A DNA stretch of 64,000 nucleotides from Chloroflexota bacterium (GTDB lineage Bacteria; Chloroflexota; Chloroflexia; Chloroflexales; Herpetosiphonaceae): contig JAIUOC010000004.1 of the NCBI GenBank assembly GCA_020161265.1, positions 372,001-436,000 of the forward strand. Direction: 5' to 3'. Positions 32,551 to 41,900 of this stretch are shown piece after piece (within the stretch, counting starts at the first letter, position 1; the number at the start of each line of letters is the position of its first letter). A model generated the notes under the pieces. The model was not told the origin of the DNA. It worked only from the letters and a program-made list of their open reading frames with translations, and did not search any database. A program made the translations under genes and the position numbers.

Positions 32551-33858
32551 GTGGCCGTTCAAGTTTGGATTGGCGAAAAGCCCGAACACCCTAATGAGCG
32601 TAAAGCAATTATTGCCTTAGCCAACGGTCTCGACCGCTTGGAAGGCCTTTATGTCATGCTGGCAAATTTTAGCGTCGGTGGCCATACCATTGACCTTGTG
32701 GTGTTGAAGAACGATGCAGTCTTTATTCTTGAAATGAAGCACTGCGATGGCAAGGTTTATGGTTCGGTCAATGGGCGCTGGAAGGTGGTCAGTAGCGCTG
32801 GTTCGGTCAAATGGCTCAATCAAGGCCGCAAAAACCCCTACAACCAAGTGATTGCCTATTACTATGCCTTCCGCAATTTCTTGCACGACCATCAGCACGA
32901 AATTATGTCGGAGCAAAAGGCTAGTCAAACCGATTTTCGGGCATGCAAGCGTTTGATCGTCATCTCACCTATTTTAGAGCGTGGCTCGGAAATAAATCTC
33001 GATTGGCGGGTCAATGTTAAAGGCTTGGATGAATTACCAACCCACTTGGTGACTGAGCGCACCGATGAAATTCATTTCACCGATGAGGAAATGCTCAAAA
33101 TTCCGCGCTTGCTGAATTGCTCGATCTGGGAAGAAGTAAATCAATTAGTGGCGGGTGTGATGCCTGCCTGGGATGATACACCCTCTGATCCGCCGCCAGC
33201 TGCTCCACCACCTGAGCCGATTGCCTTGCCCGAACCGGTGATCGAGCCAGCATTGCCAAAAACTTGGCCCGAACGCCTACGCGATAGCTCGTTACGCACC
33301 CGTTTCAATGTTTTAGGTTGGGCGGTTGTCTCAATTTTGTTGATATTAGTGTTAGTTCAGGGTCGCAATATCACGATCATTTCGAATGCACCAACGCCTG
33401 AGGTTTATGGCACAATTCCAGTTCCAGCAGCCTCGCCAACCCCAAGTGGCTGTATTACGACGTTTGGGCAAACCATTCGCAAGGCACGCGACCCAATTTC
33501 CTATCAATGGTATACGATCGATAGTCGGGCCAGCGAGACGGCCTATGTAGCAGTAACGCTTGATCGGGTGCAATTTTGTGCCGACCAAATTGTGCTGCAT
33601 TGGAGCGTCCAAAACACAACAGCTGGCATTGTTCAATTAGGTTTGACGAATAATAATATTGCGGTGAGCGACACCAGCGGAATCATCTATCGCCTACGCG
33701 AAGAACGCCAAACCATTCGCGTGCGCAACGGCAAAATCAGCAGTGGCACTGTAACGATTCCACGCTCAGTCAATTTTAGTGCCAATACCCTAACGATTGA
33801 GCTGCTCAACGAGCCATTCGGCGGCCAATTGTGGACGGTGCAAGTACCCAAAAAATAA
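32551..33858 (+). CDS. NERD nuclease-related domain membrane protein
   Basis: This 435-aa protein starts at GTG 32551, eight bases after AGGGAG. The N-terminal NERD domain (about 10-120) has an early Glu (NERKA), the Asp in HTIDLVVL and the Glu-x-Lys pair in FILEMKHCDG, matching the restriction-endonuclease-like fold. A Pro-rich linker with many PEP/PPP pieces and one membrane helix (about 270-290) follow. A beta-rich extracytoplasmic domain with two cysteines comes last. NERD proteins are poorly understood. Combining a cytosolic nuclease-like domain with an outside beta domain suggests signal-linked nucleic-acid processing; this is inference. It is followed directly by a repeat element. Confidence 0.82.
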   Translation: MAVQVWIGEKPEHPNERKAIIALANGLDRLEGLYVMLANFSVGGHTIDLVVLKNDAVFILEMKHCDGKVYGSVNGRWKVVSSAGSVKWLNQGRKNPYNQVIAYYYAFRNFLHDHQHEIMSEQKASQTDFRACKRLIVISPILERGSEINLDWRVNVKGLDELPTHLVTERTDEIHFTDEEMLKIPRLLNCSIWEEVNQLVAGVMPAWDDTPSDPPPAAPPPEPIALPEPVIEPALPKTWPERLRDSSLRTRFNVLGWAVVSILLILVLVQGRNITIISNAPTPEVYGTIPVPAASPTPSGCITTFGQTIRKARDPISYQWYTIDSRASETAYVAVTLDRVQFCADQIVLHWSVQNTTAGIVQLGLTNNNIAVSDTSGIIYRLREERQTIRVRNGKISSGTVTIPRSVNFSANTLTIELLNEPFGGQLWTVQVPKK

Positions 33859-34118
33859 AGAGCATAGAACAGAGAGCATAGAACATAAAATGCGTGGTCG
33901 GGTATTTGGAAATAGAAGAATTCGAAGCTTGTTTTGATCCACGAAGGACACGAAGGGACACGAAGTTCTATGTTCAAAAAACAGTGCCACGTTCCCCTGG
34001 CCTCTAATCCCTAGCCTCAACCCTTTTCAGGTTTTGCACCTCTGGGTTAAATTTGCTCCCCGATCCCCAACAACCGATCCCCAACCCCTATGTTCTTTGT
34101 TCTTTGCTCTATGCTCTC
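33859..34118. repeat. Mirrored composite intergenic repeat element
   Basis: This lies in the 432-base gap before the VTT gene and begins at the NERD stop codon. The ends are inverted: AGAGCATAGAACA on the left and TATGTTCTTTG/CTCTATGCTCT on the right. CCACGAAGGACACGAAGGG lies inside the left half, and CCCCGATCCCCAAC units inside the right half. Bases 34119-34290 hold nothing recognisable. Confidence 0.75.
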
Positions 34119-34290
34119 GTTTTGACTTAAAATCAACCTAATGGTCTTGATCCTGCGATAGCTATGCTTTAAGGTTGGGCCAAACCAGTACATTCGCAAC
34201 TATTTTTGGCCCCTAAGAACTAGCAACTGATCAATGGATAGTACTATGCGCAACAGTTGCAATGAATGCTAGAATTGAAAGAGCCAGTCG

Positions 34291-34815
34291 ATGACAACAC
34301 CAGCGATGCCAAAGCCCAACCGCTTGCGGGCGATCCTTACCATTGTGCTTATGATCGTAATCAGCCTTGGGTTGTTGCTGGTCGATTTTCGCCATTTTGG
34401 TCAATATGGCTATGTTGGAGTGTTTGTGCTGGTGCTGTTGGGTAATGCAACTGTGGTTGTGCCCGCGCCAGCGTTTATGACCGCCCTCGCTGCTGGCCGC
34501 ACCCTCAATCCCTGGTTTGTAGGAGTTATCAGTGGGTTAGGGGCTGGTATCGGTGAGCTAACTGGCTATATTGCTGGGCGGGCAGGTCGTAGCGCCTTTG
34601 ATCAACAACGCTTTACACGGATTCAGGGCTATGTTGAACGTTGGGGAGCACTCGCAATTTTTGGCTTAGCAGCCCTACCGAATCCACTGATGGATCTTGC
34701 AGGCATAGCCGCAGGGATCGCACGGATGCCATGGTACAAATTTTTGTTGGCATGCTGTGCTGGTAAAATTGTGCGCTTTACCATCCTTGCGCTGATCGGT
34801 CAATCTACAACTTGA
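34291..34815 (+). CDS. VTT-domain (DedA-like) membrane protein
   Basis: This 174-aa inner-membrane protein has four to five hydrophobic segments. The VTT signature is seen in GNATVVVPAPAFMTALAAGRTLNPW, GAGIGELTGYIAGRAGR and LPNPLMDLAGIAAGIARMPWYKFLLAC, with the typical Gly-Arg and Pro-Asn pairs. VTT/DedA proteins act as lipid scramblases or flippases, for example of undecaprenyl phosphate. The ribosome site is weak. It is shorter than classic DedA (about 200 aa). Confidence 0.85.
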   Translation: MTTPAMPKPNRLRAILTIVLMIVISLGLLLVDFRHFGQYGYVGVFVLVLLGNATVVVPAPAFMTALAAGRTLNPWFVGVISGLGAGIGELTGYIAGRAGRSAFDQQRFTRIQGYVERWGALAIFGLAALPNPLMDLAGIAAGIARMPWYKFLLACCAGKIVRFTILALIGQSTT

Positions 34816-34849
34816 TGCCAGTGTCATCTTTTTTGGAAGGGAGGAACAT

Positions 34850-36265
34850 GTGCATCATTTGCGAACGTTTCGTACATTAGGCTTGCTTAGTTTGCTGGGG
34901 TTGCTGTTAATTGTGGTGCAGCCAAGCCAAGCCCAACAACCGCTATCGCCAAAAATTAGGCCCGAACCAACGTTGAGTAATCGCCAACCTTTGCGTAGCA
35001 CTGCTCCTCAAGGTGGCACTGAATGGCTCGTTCCGTGTTCTGCCAGCGCAGAGAATTGGCAAAGTGCTGTACGCGAAGATACTGCTGCACTCAATTGCGA
35101 AATTTATGTGCCTGAATCGGCCATGGTTTTTGTCATGGCGACGGGTAGTTTCAGCATGCAAACCAATGCGGTAACCAATACCTACGAAGGCCGCATTAGC
35201 CTAACGTTTGATCAAGTTTTGCGCGAAAGCAGCACCCGTTGGGGCAACGTGTACGCTTTAGGCCAACTCAATACTGGCGAAACGAGCATTTTTGCCAGTA
35301 CCACAGTCTTTACGGCCAGCGCCGGCGTGCACACAGTAAGTTTAGTTGGGGGCTTTGTTGGTTATGGCCCTTTGACATTAAACAATGCCCAGTTAACCGT
35401 CTTAGCCTTCCCAACCAACTCGGCCAATATTCAGGTTTGCGCCACCGATACGGGCTTAGGGGTCTGGCGAGCAACCCCAAGCATCAGCACAATCCGTTCA
35501 TGTAGCTTCAATCTAGCCAGTAATAGCACGGTATTTGTTAGTGCTGATGGCTCAGCCCTACCCATTCCAGGCAATGAGGTAGCATTGCAATTCCGTTTAG
35601 GCGTTGATGAGGCCACGATTGGCGATGTTCGCACTGATCGTTATGTTGATGTTGATAGTGTTGAGCCAAATTCTGAGCAAGTTGATGGCAACGATATCTC
35701 AACCTCAATTGCCGCGAGCTTCAACTTAACTGCGGGCAACCATACCATTAATTTCTTAGGCCATGGCAATGGTAGTGATGCAGCCTACCTTTCACGCTCA
35801 AGCTTGGTGGTATTGATCTTCCCTAGCATTAGCCCATTTCGCACCTGCACCAGTATGAACGATTTGAGCAGCTTTTTCAGCAATAGCGAATTTAGCTCAT
35901 GGGCTAATTGTTTGTTAATCGTTACTGGTGCTCATCGGGTGATTGTCGTTGGTAACGTGACGGTGGGCCAGCAAAATGGCGAGCCACAAGTGCGCACCCG
36001 TTTACGCAGCAATACAGATCCGATCATCGGCAGCACCCGTACCAGCGATTTGACGATCTTTCGCATGGTTGGCGGCCAAGGCGACGACAAAACCATGACC
36101 TCAGTTGGGATGGCTGAATTAGCTGGTGGCTTGAATATTTTCAATTTTGATGGCTATCCATCAAATAGTAGCACGGTGCGCATGATCGATCCAAACATGC
36201 ATGCACTAGCATTTCCCGACCCATTCAGGTATAAACAATATACGCCATTAGCTATTGGCGAATAA
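34850..36265 (+). CDS. Secreted beta-rich hypothetical protein
   Basis: This 471-aa protein starts at GTG 34850 (GGGAGG upstream; an overlapping ATG at 34848 runs into a stop). It has a signal peptide (LGLLSLLGLLLIVVQPSQAQ). The mature part is rich in Ser, Thr and Asn with alternating hydrophobic strands. It carries three loosely repeated units, each with a cysteine pair (SCSFNL, CTSMND, ANCLLIV) and an AGxHT-type strand (AGVHTVSLVG, AGNHTINFLG, ITVGAH-like). It is unrecognised; surface adhesion or a carbohydrate-binding beta-sandwich is likely from composition only. Its stop is 21 bases before the phosphatase ATG. Confidence 0.8.
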   Translation: MHHLRTFRTLGLLSLLGLLLIVVQPSQAQQPLSPKIRPEPTLSNRQPLRSTAPQGGTEWLVPCSASAENWQSAVREDTAALNCEIYVPESAMVFVMATGSFSMQTNAVTNTYEGRISLTFDQVLRESSTRWGNVYALGQLNTGETSIFASTTVFTASAGVHTVSLVGGFVGYGPLTLNNAQLTVLAFPTNSANIQVCATDTGLGVWRATPSISTIRSCSFNLASNSTVFVSADGSALPIPGNEVALQFRLGVDEATIGDVRTDRYVDVDSVEPNSEQVDGNDISTSIAASFNLTAGNHTINFLGHGNGSDAAYLSRSSLVVLIFPSISPFRTCTSMNDLSSFFSNSEFSSWANCLLIVTGAHRVIVVGNVTVGQQNGEPQVRTRLRSNTDPIIGSTRTSDLTIFRMVGGQGDDKTMTSVGMAELAGGLNIFNFDGYPSNSSTVRMIDPNMHALAFPDPFRYKQYTPLAIGE

Positions 36266-36286
36266 GTGTTAGCCTGTGGGGGATTC

Positions 36287-36880
36287 ATGCGGGTCTATTT
36301 GATACGGCATGGTCAATCGGAAGAAAATGCCGCTGATTTAAAACGTTTAATTGGACTAGAAGATTTTCGGCAGTTATTGGAGCATGCCCAGCATTCGCCA
36401 TTAACTGCCTTGGGCCGTGAACAGGCGGCGACCGTTGCCGAGGAAATAGCCGCATTCAAACCTACTCATTTGTATAGCAGCCCTTATATCCGGGCCTTCG
36501 ATACGGCCCAAATTATCGCGGCACGGGTTGGGCTACCAATCCAAACGATCAACGAATTGCATGAAATTAGTGCGATTGTGCCATTTTTGCTGCGCCGCGA
36601 GCGTCATCGTGCCTTGCGCACAATGTATATTCGCGGTTATCTCTCACAATTAATTCCGCATCGACCACTGTGGGGCGAAACTTGGTGGGTCGCGCAACGC
36701 CGCGTGATCAAAGCTTGGAATACCATGCTTGAGCAATGGTCGCCTAGTACTCGCGCCGTGGTCGTGGCCCATCGCGCTTTTATTTGGATGACCCTACGCT
36801 ATTTGCAACGCCATGGTGGCTGGCGGATCATTCGGCGCAGCACCGACAATACTGGAATTTCTGAATTAGAGAGTATCTAA
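36287..36880 (+). CDS. Histidine phosphatase family protein
   Basis: This 197-aa phosphatase or mutase of the phosphoglycerate-mutase superfamily has catalytic LIRHGQSEEN at the N-terminus, SSPYIRAFDTAQIIA with the second Arg, NELHEI with the acid, and VVAHRAFIW with the second His. The canonical AHG is here AHR. The substrate is unknown. GGGGGA precedes ATG 36287; an upstream in-frame codon at 36266 is rejected. Its last 15 bases overlap the end of a convergent glycosyltransferase gene. Confidence 0.88.
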   Translation: MRVYLIRHGQSEENAADLKRLIGLEDFRQLLEHAQHSPLTALGREQAATVAEEIAAFKPTHLYSSPYIRAFDTAQIIAARVGLPIQTINELHEISAIVPFLLRRERHRALRTMYIRGYLSQLIPHRPLWGETWWVAQRRVIKAWNTMLEQWSPSTRAVVVAHRAFIWMTLRYLQRHGGWRIIRRSTDNTGISELESI

Positions 36881-37966
36881 AGTCGCTACTAACCGTTGAG
36901 CAACCTGCTGCCAGCTAAATTTGGCAGCCTGAGCGCTGGTTTGAGCGGCTAAGCTTTGTTGCCATGCCGAGTCATGGCACATGCGTTCTAGAGCTGCAAC
37001 CCACGCAGCTTGATCGTTTGGCAACAAGCAGCCAGCTGCCCCAACCGCCTCAGGCAACGATGAGCTATTTTGGGCCAAAACTGGTGTGCCACAGGCAATC
37101 GCTTCGAGCGCTGGCAAGCCAAAGCCTTCATACAACGAAGGAAATGCCAGCGCCAACGCTCCACTATACAACGCAGCAAGTTCAGCTTCGGGTACATCGG
37201 CAATGCGCCAAACTCGCCCTTGAAGTTTGGGATGCTCTAGTAATTGTTCGCTGGCAGGGTTGCGCCACCGCCCGCCCAGCACCAAACCAACCTCAGCAGT
37301 TTGAGCAGCCTGCCAAACATCAAGCAAAAAGTCGATTTGCTTATGTGGTTTATCCGAGGCAACATACACAATATAGCGCTCTGGTAAGCCATATTTTGCC
37401 CGTAGTGCTGTAATTGCAGTGGCAGGCTGGAGCTGAAATTGGGCTGAAATGCCAACTCCCAAATAGGCCAAACGCTGTGGCTTCACCCCATAAAACTGGG
37501 CAATATCGCTAGCTGCTGAATGCGAAATTGTGCCAATCGCCGCCGATTGCTGAATCGCCACATGATGCAAGGCCGCTATTTGCCAACGTTTGAGGCGGCT
37601 AAATGTCGCTGGCACGCGCCACGAAATTGTGTCGTAAATTAATGTCAGGCTAGGGCAGGGCTGGAATAATGGGCGAATATAATAGGGGAAAATCGCTAGA
37701 TCAGCCTGAATCTCACGTAGCAAGCTGCGCCATTCGCGATGTTGACCGATGCTAAATAAGCCATGGGAAACCCGCGAGACTTTAGGGTGTTGCAAAAACG
37801 GCCTGAGATTAAATTGGGTACGCGGTTGCTGTGGCAAGATGAGATGCAATTGTTCAGCGATTGGCGTTTGCAATAAAGCCAAGCTTAATTCATAGCAAAA
37901 GCGCCCAATTCCCGGAAAATGGTCGTCGAGCACGCGTAAATCGAGCGCAATTGTGGCTTGTTTCAT
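36866..37966 (-). CDS. Glycosyltransferase family 4 protein
   Basis: This 366-aa GT-B-fold enzyme has an N-terminal LDLRVLDDHFPGIGRFCYEL, a linker with LIYDTISWRVP, and AYLGVGISAQF. The nucleotide-sugar site is YVASDKPHKQIDFLL, then ALAFPSLYEGFGLPALEAIACGTPVLAQ with the E-x7-E motif. Products are probably envelope or exopolysaccharide glycans. Its ATG overlaps the stop of the upstream GT2 gene (ATGA), so the two work together. The 3' end overlaps the convergent phosphatase by 15 bases. Confidence 0.92.
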   Translation of the reverse strand: MKQATIALDLRVLDDHFPGIGRFCYELSLALLQTPIAEQLHLILPQQPRTQFNLRPFLQHPKVSRVSHGLFSIGQHREWRSLLREIQADLAIFPYYIRPLFQPCPSLTLIYDTISWRVPATFSRLKRWQIAALHHVAIQQSAAIGTISHSAASDIAQFYGVKPQRLAYLGVGISAQFQLQPATAITALRAKYGLPERYIVYVASDKPHKQIDFLLDVWQAAQTAEVGLVLGGRWRNPASEQLLEHPKLQGRVWRIADVPEAELAALYSGALALAFPSLYEGFGLPALEAIACGTPVLAQNSSSLPEAVGAAGCLLPNDQAAWVAALERMCHDSAWQQSLAAQTSAQAAKFSWQQVAQRLVATLDTL

Positions 37967-38817
37967 GCCTGATACCAACCCCAAATGTAACCCAAGGCTC
38001 CAACATAACTAGTTAATGCTTTTAAAGGCTTGAAGCTGGGTCGCCACGATGGCGCAGCAAACGAGTAAGGCAGGAAAATATTAATCGGCAAAATTAGCGT
38101 GCGCAGCAGCCAATAGGCCAAGGCATGCAATGGCGTTTTGAGCACACGCCCCCGCCCTCGTGCTGGGTCGCGCCGCACCTCTTGGGCATGGCCAACTCCA
38201 TACAACCAGTGTTTGCGCAACAGTGCCCACAAATTGGCCGGAGCCGGATGCCATGTCCAGGTATTAGGGACTAAAATAAAGCGATAGCCCGCCCGCCGAA
38301 TCCGCGTAAAAAACTCAGTATCAACCCCGCGAATCAATTCGTTGTTAAACCCAGCAACTTCATCGTACACTTCGCGCCGCATCGCGCAACAGGTCGTGGT
38401 TAATTCGCAATAAAACGAAGGCGGATCAGGATTACTTTCGAGTGGCGTTTGCACGACGGCATGTTCAATTCGCGGAACTTCGCGGGCGACCCAACGCTGA
38501 AAAGCCGAAGCATCGGGCGGCAAGAGTTTCGATGCTCCCGTTACGCCAATCGTTGGGTCGGTGAGCAAGGGCTTGACGAGTTGTTCAATCGCATCGTCGT
38601 TGGCTAAAATCGCATCATCATCAATAAAAACGAGGTAGGGCGCAGTTGTGCGCACGGTGGCAGTATTACGGGCTTTGCCATTGGGGCGCACACCGACCGC
38701 AACCTCAATTTGGCAGGGTTGCCAGGTTTGGCGGGCAATCGAGGCCCGCAAGGCCGTAATCTCGCCATTCAAGGCCGGAATAACCACAGCAATTTGGGGA
38801 ATTTCAGTCACAACCAA
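37963..38817 (-). CDS. Glycosyltransferase family 2 protein
   Basis: This 284-aa GT-A enzyme has IAVVIPALNGE at the start, GKARNTATVRTTAPYLVFIDDDA with the metal-binding DDD, a TTTCCAMRREVYDEVAGFNNEL acceptor region, and GVDTEFFTRIRRAGYRF. Hydrophobic C-terminal segments (LAYWLLRTLILPINIF) may attach it to the membrane. The start codon is uncertain: TTG 38817 or GTG 38811, with no strong ribosome site. It is translationally coupled to the GT4 gene. Confidence 0.88.
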   Translation of the reverse strand: MVVTEIPQIAVVIPALNGEITALRASIARQTWQPCQIEVAVGVRPNGKARNTATVRTTAPYLVFIDDDAILANDDAIEQLVKPLLTDPTIGVTGASKLLPPDASAFQRWVAREVPRIEHAVVQTPLESNPDPPSFYCELTTTCCAMRREVYDEVAGFNNELIRGVDTEFFTRIRRAGYRFILVPNTWTWHPAPANLWALLRKHWLYGVGHAQEVRRDPARGRGRVLKTPLHALAYWLLRTLILPINIFLPYSFAAPSWRPSFKPLKALTSYVGALGYIWGWYQA

Positions 38818-38961
38818 TCCATTCAGCTAAACCAGCAATGCTGCGGTTAATATACCATGGTGATAAGAAATACCTGCTAGAGTCCCGTTGTTTTGTTGCC
38901 AGAACCCTCTATAATGCATTTGACAGTGATTGATGCTTGATACTTTGCTAAGGTTTATACC

Positions 38962-41900
38962 ATGTCGATTCAGCCCCCATCGTCAGAATTTGCCTCATTG
39001 TTGCGTCAAGTTCAACAGGCCGAGGTAATGCCCACCCAAACGCAGCTCGATGATGTGTATCGTCAGCTTGATCAACGGATTCAGCAATTGCAGCGCTATG
39101 TGCCCGACCCAATTGTGCAGCGCTTAAAACACGGCGAGTTGCCCATTCCCTATGGCGAACGTTGGTTGGGTTCGTTGCTGTTTGCCGATCTTTCGGGCTT
39201 TACTGCGCTTTCCGAAAGCCTAACCCGCTTGGGCAAAGAGGGAGCTGAGCAAGTAACCAGCATTATCAACCGCTTATTTAATCAGTTGGTAGCTGATATC
39301 GAGGCTCACGGCGGTGCATTAATCAAATTTGGCGGCGATGCAGTCACCGCCTTTTTTGATCAAACCAAACTTGGCGAGCAGCATGCCTTGTATGCCGCCC
39401 ACGCCGCTCAAGCCATGCAAGCATCAATGGCAACTTTAGGCAAAATCCAGATTCGGGCTGGCCAATTTAATCTCACGCTGCGGATTGGCGTGCATAGCGG
39501 CGAGGCGTTTGCTGCGTTGCTGGGCGATCAGCAGCATGCCGAGTTGATGCTGACTGGGATTGCCGTCAACTTGGTGGCGCGTGCTCAAGAGTTGGCGCGA
39601 CCTGGCGAGGTGGTTTGTTCCAAAGAAACCATGCGTTTGCTAGGCTTGCCGACCGATCCCATGAATCCATTTACGGCCTTAACCACTGCGCTTGAACATC
39701 CGCCTTATCAAGCAACCAGTCAAGCACCAAGTATCCCGCAAACCATCACTTTAGCTGATGTTCAAGCCCTTGCCAGCATCTATGCAGGCATTCAGCGTTT
39801 GCTGCCCCAACGCATGAGCGAAGAACAACTGCTCAGCAATGCCGCCAGCAGAACCGGTGAAATTCGGCTGGTCACAATTGTTTTTGCCCATATTGCTCCC
39901 TTCAGCACGATTGTCGAATTGTGCAATGATGCCAGCGCAACCCAATTGCTCAACCACTACTACCAACGCATGCAGCAAATCGTCAATCACTATGGCGGGG
40001 TGGTCAATAAGCTCGATATGGCTGCCGATGGCGATAAATTGCTGGCGATCTTTGGCGCACCGATTGCCAACGAAAACGATACTGAGTTGGCAGTGCGCAC
40101 TGGCCTTGATATGCAATCGGCCATGAACGAAATTAATGCCTTGATTCAACAGCACGACCCACGCTTACCCTTGCTTGACCAACAAATTGGGATCAATCAA
40201 GGCCATGTGTTTGCGGGAATTGTTGGCAGCGAAACCCGCCGCGAATATACCGTGATGGGCGATCCAGTCAATACTGCTGTGCGCTTGATGAGCGTTTGTC
40301 GCTATGGCGAAGTGTTGGCCAGCCCCACGATCAAACGGCTTACCAGCCATGCCTTTGCCTACGAAACCCTGCCAGCCTTGCCACTCAAAGGCAAAAGCCA
40401 ACCAATCGAGCCAGCTCGGGTCGATCGAGCTTACAATGTGCGACGCGAAACTATGCGAGCCGATTTGGTTGGGCGGGTGCAAGAACTGGAACAATTAGCC
40501 ACAATCAGCATTCAAGCGCTGCAAGGCCAAGGCCAAATTATCAATATCTTCGGTGAGGCAGGCATTGGCAAATCACGTTTGCTCGAAGAATTGCTCAGCC
40601 GTTTGTCGTTGGCTTCGTTCGACCCAAGCTTGAACGTGCCCGAATTTATGCCGATCACGATTGAATGCCAGTTGTATGAGCAAACGACTCCATTTGCTTC
40701 GGCCAGCGAAGTTTTGCGCCAGGTATTGCGCTTGAGCAGCAGCCTGAATGGCGAACGCTTGGTGCAAGTCATCAGCCAACGAGTCAATCGGCTTGTGCCC
40801 GAGTTAGAGCGCTTTTTGCCCTTGCTCAGCGATATTTTGCATGTGAGCTTGGCCGAAAACGAACTAACCCAAGCCCTCGCCCCCGAACAACGCCATGATC
40901 AAACGATTGAATTAGTGGTGGCCTTGATGCTCGCCAGCGCCAACACCACGCCACTGGTGATTTTATGGGATGATGCTCATTGGATCGATGCCTCATCGCG
41001 CCAATTGCTTGAACGTTTGGCCAAGCATGCACATCAGGCCGCGATAGCCTTGCTGATTGGTTCGCGCACCAAGGGCTTAAGTGCCATGACCTGGCCTGAG
41101 CAAACTGTGCATCTTGAGTTAAGCGAATTGAGCATGCCCGAAAGCGAAGCCCTCGCCAGCGCAATTATTGGCCATGCACCATTGCCAACGGCCTTGCTCG
41201 AACGCTGGCGACGCAGCGATGAACGCTTTTTCAATCCACAAGGCAATCCATTTTTCATTGAAGAGATGATGCGCAGCTTGATTCAACAAGGTGTGATTGT
41301 TGAAACTGCGGCGGGCTGGGATTTACGCGGCGAACTCGATAGCTTGCCAACCACGATTGAGGGTGTCATTACCGCACGCTTGGATCGATTGGATAATCGG
41401 ATTCGCGAAACAGTGCAAGTGGCCTCGGTAGTTGGGCGACGCTTTGAACTGAATATTTTGCGTGGCATTACCAACGACGACGATTTAGTTAATCAAATGG
41501 ATCGCTTGACCAATGCTGATGTGGTGTTGCCCGACCATATTGCCGCCGAACTGGCCTATTTATTCAAACATACATTAACTCGCGATGTGGCCTACGAAGG
41601 CATTCTGTATGCCCGCCGGCGCGAATTACATCGACGGGTGGCTGCGCGGATTCAAGAAGTTTATCGGCAAAACCTAGTTGATGTTCTGCCGATTTTGGCT
41701 CGCCATTATGCGCGGGCTGAGGCTTGGCATGAAGCAGTACGCTATTATCGCGAAGCTGGGATCGCCTCGCAAAAACGTTATTACAACGCCGAGGCATGTG
41801 CCCATTATCGTGATGCCCTTGAGTTATTGCCAAATCTGAGTGCCTTTGATCGCTCGTTGGAGCAAGAACTAACTGAGCGTTTGGGCTATGTCACGATGCA

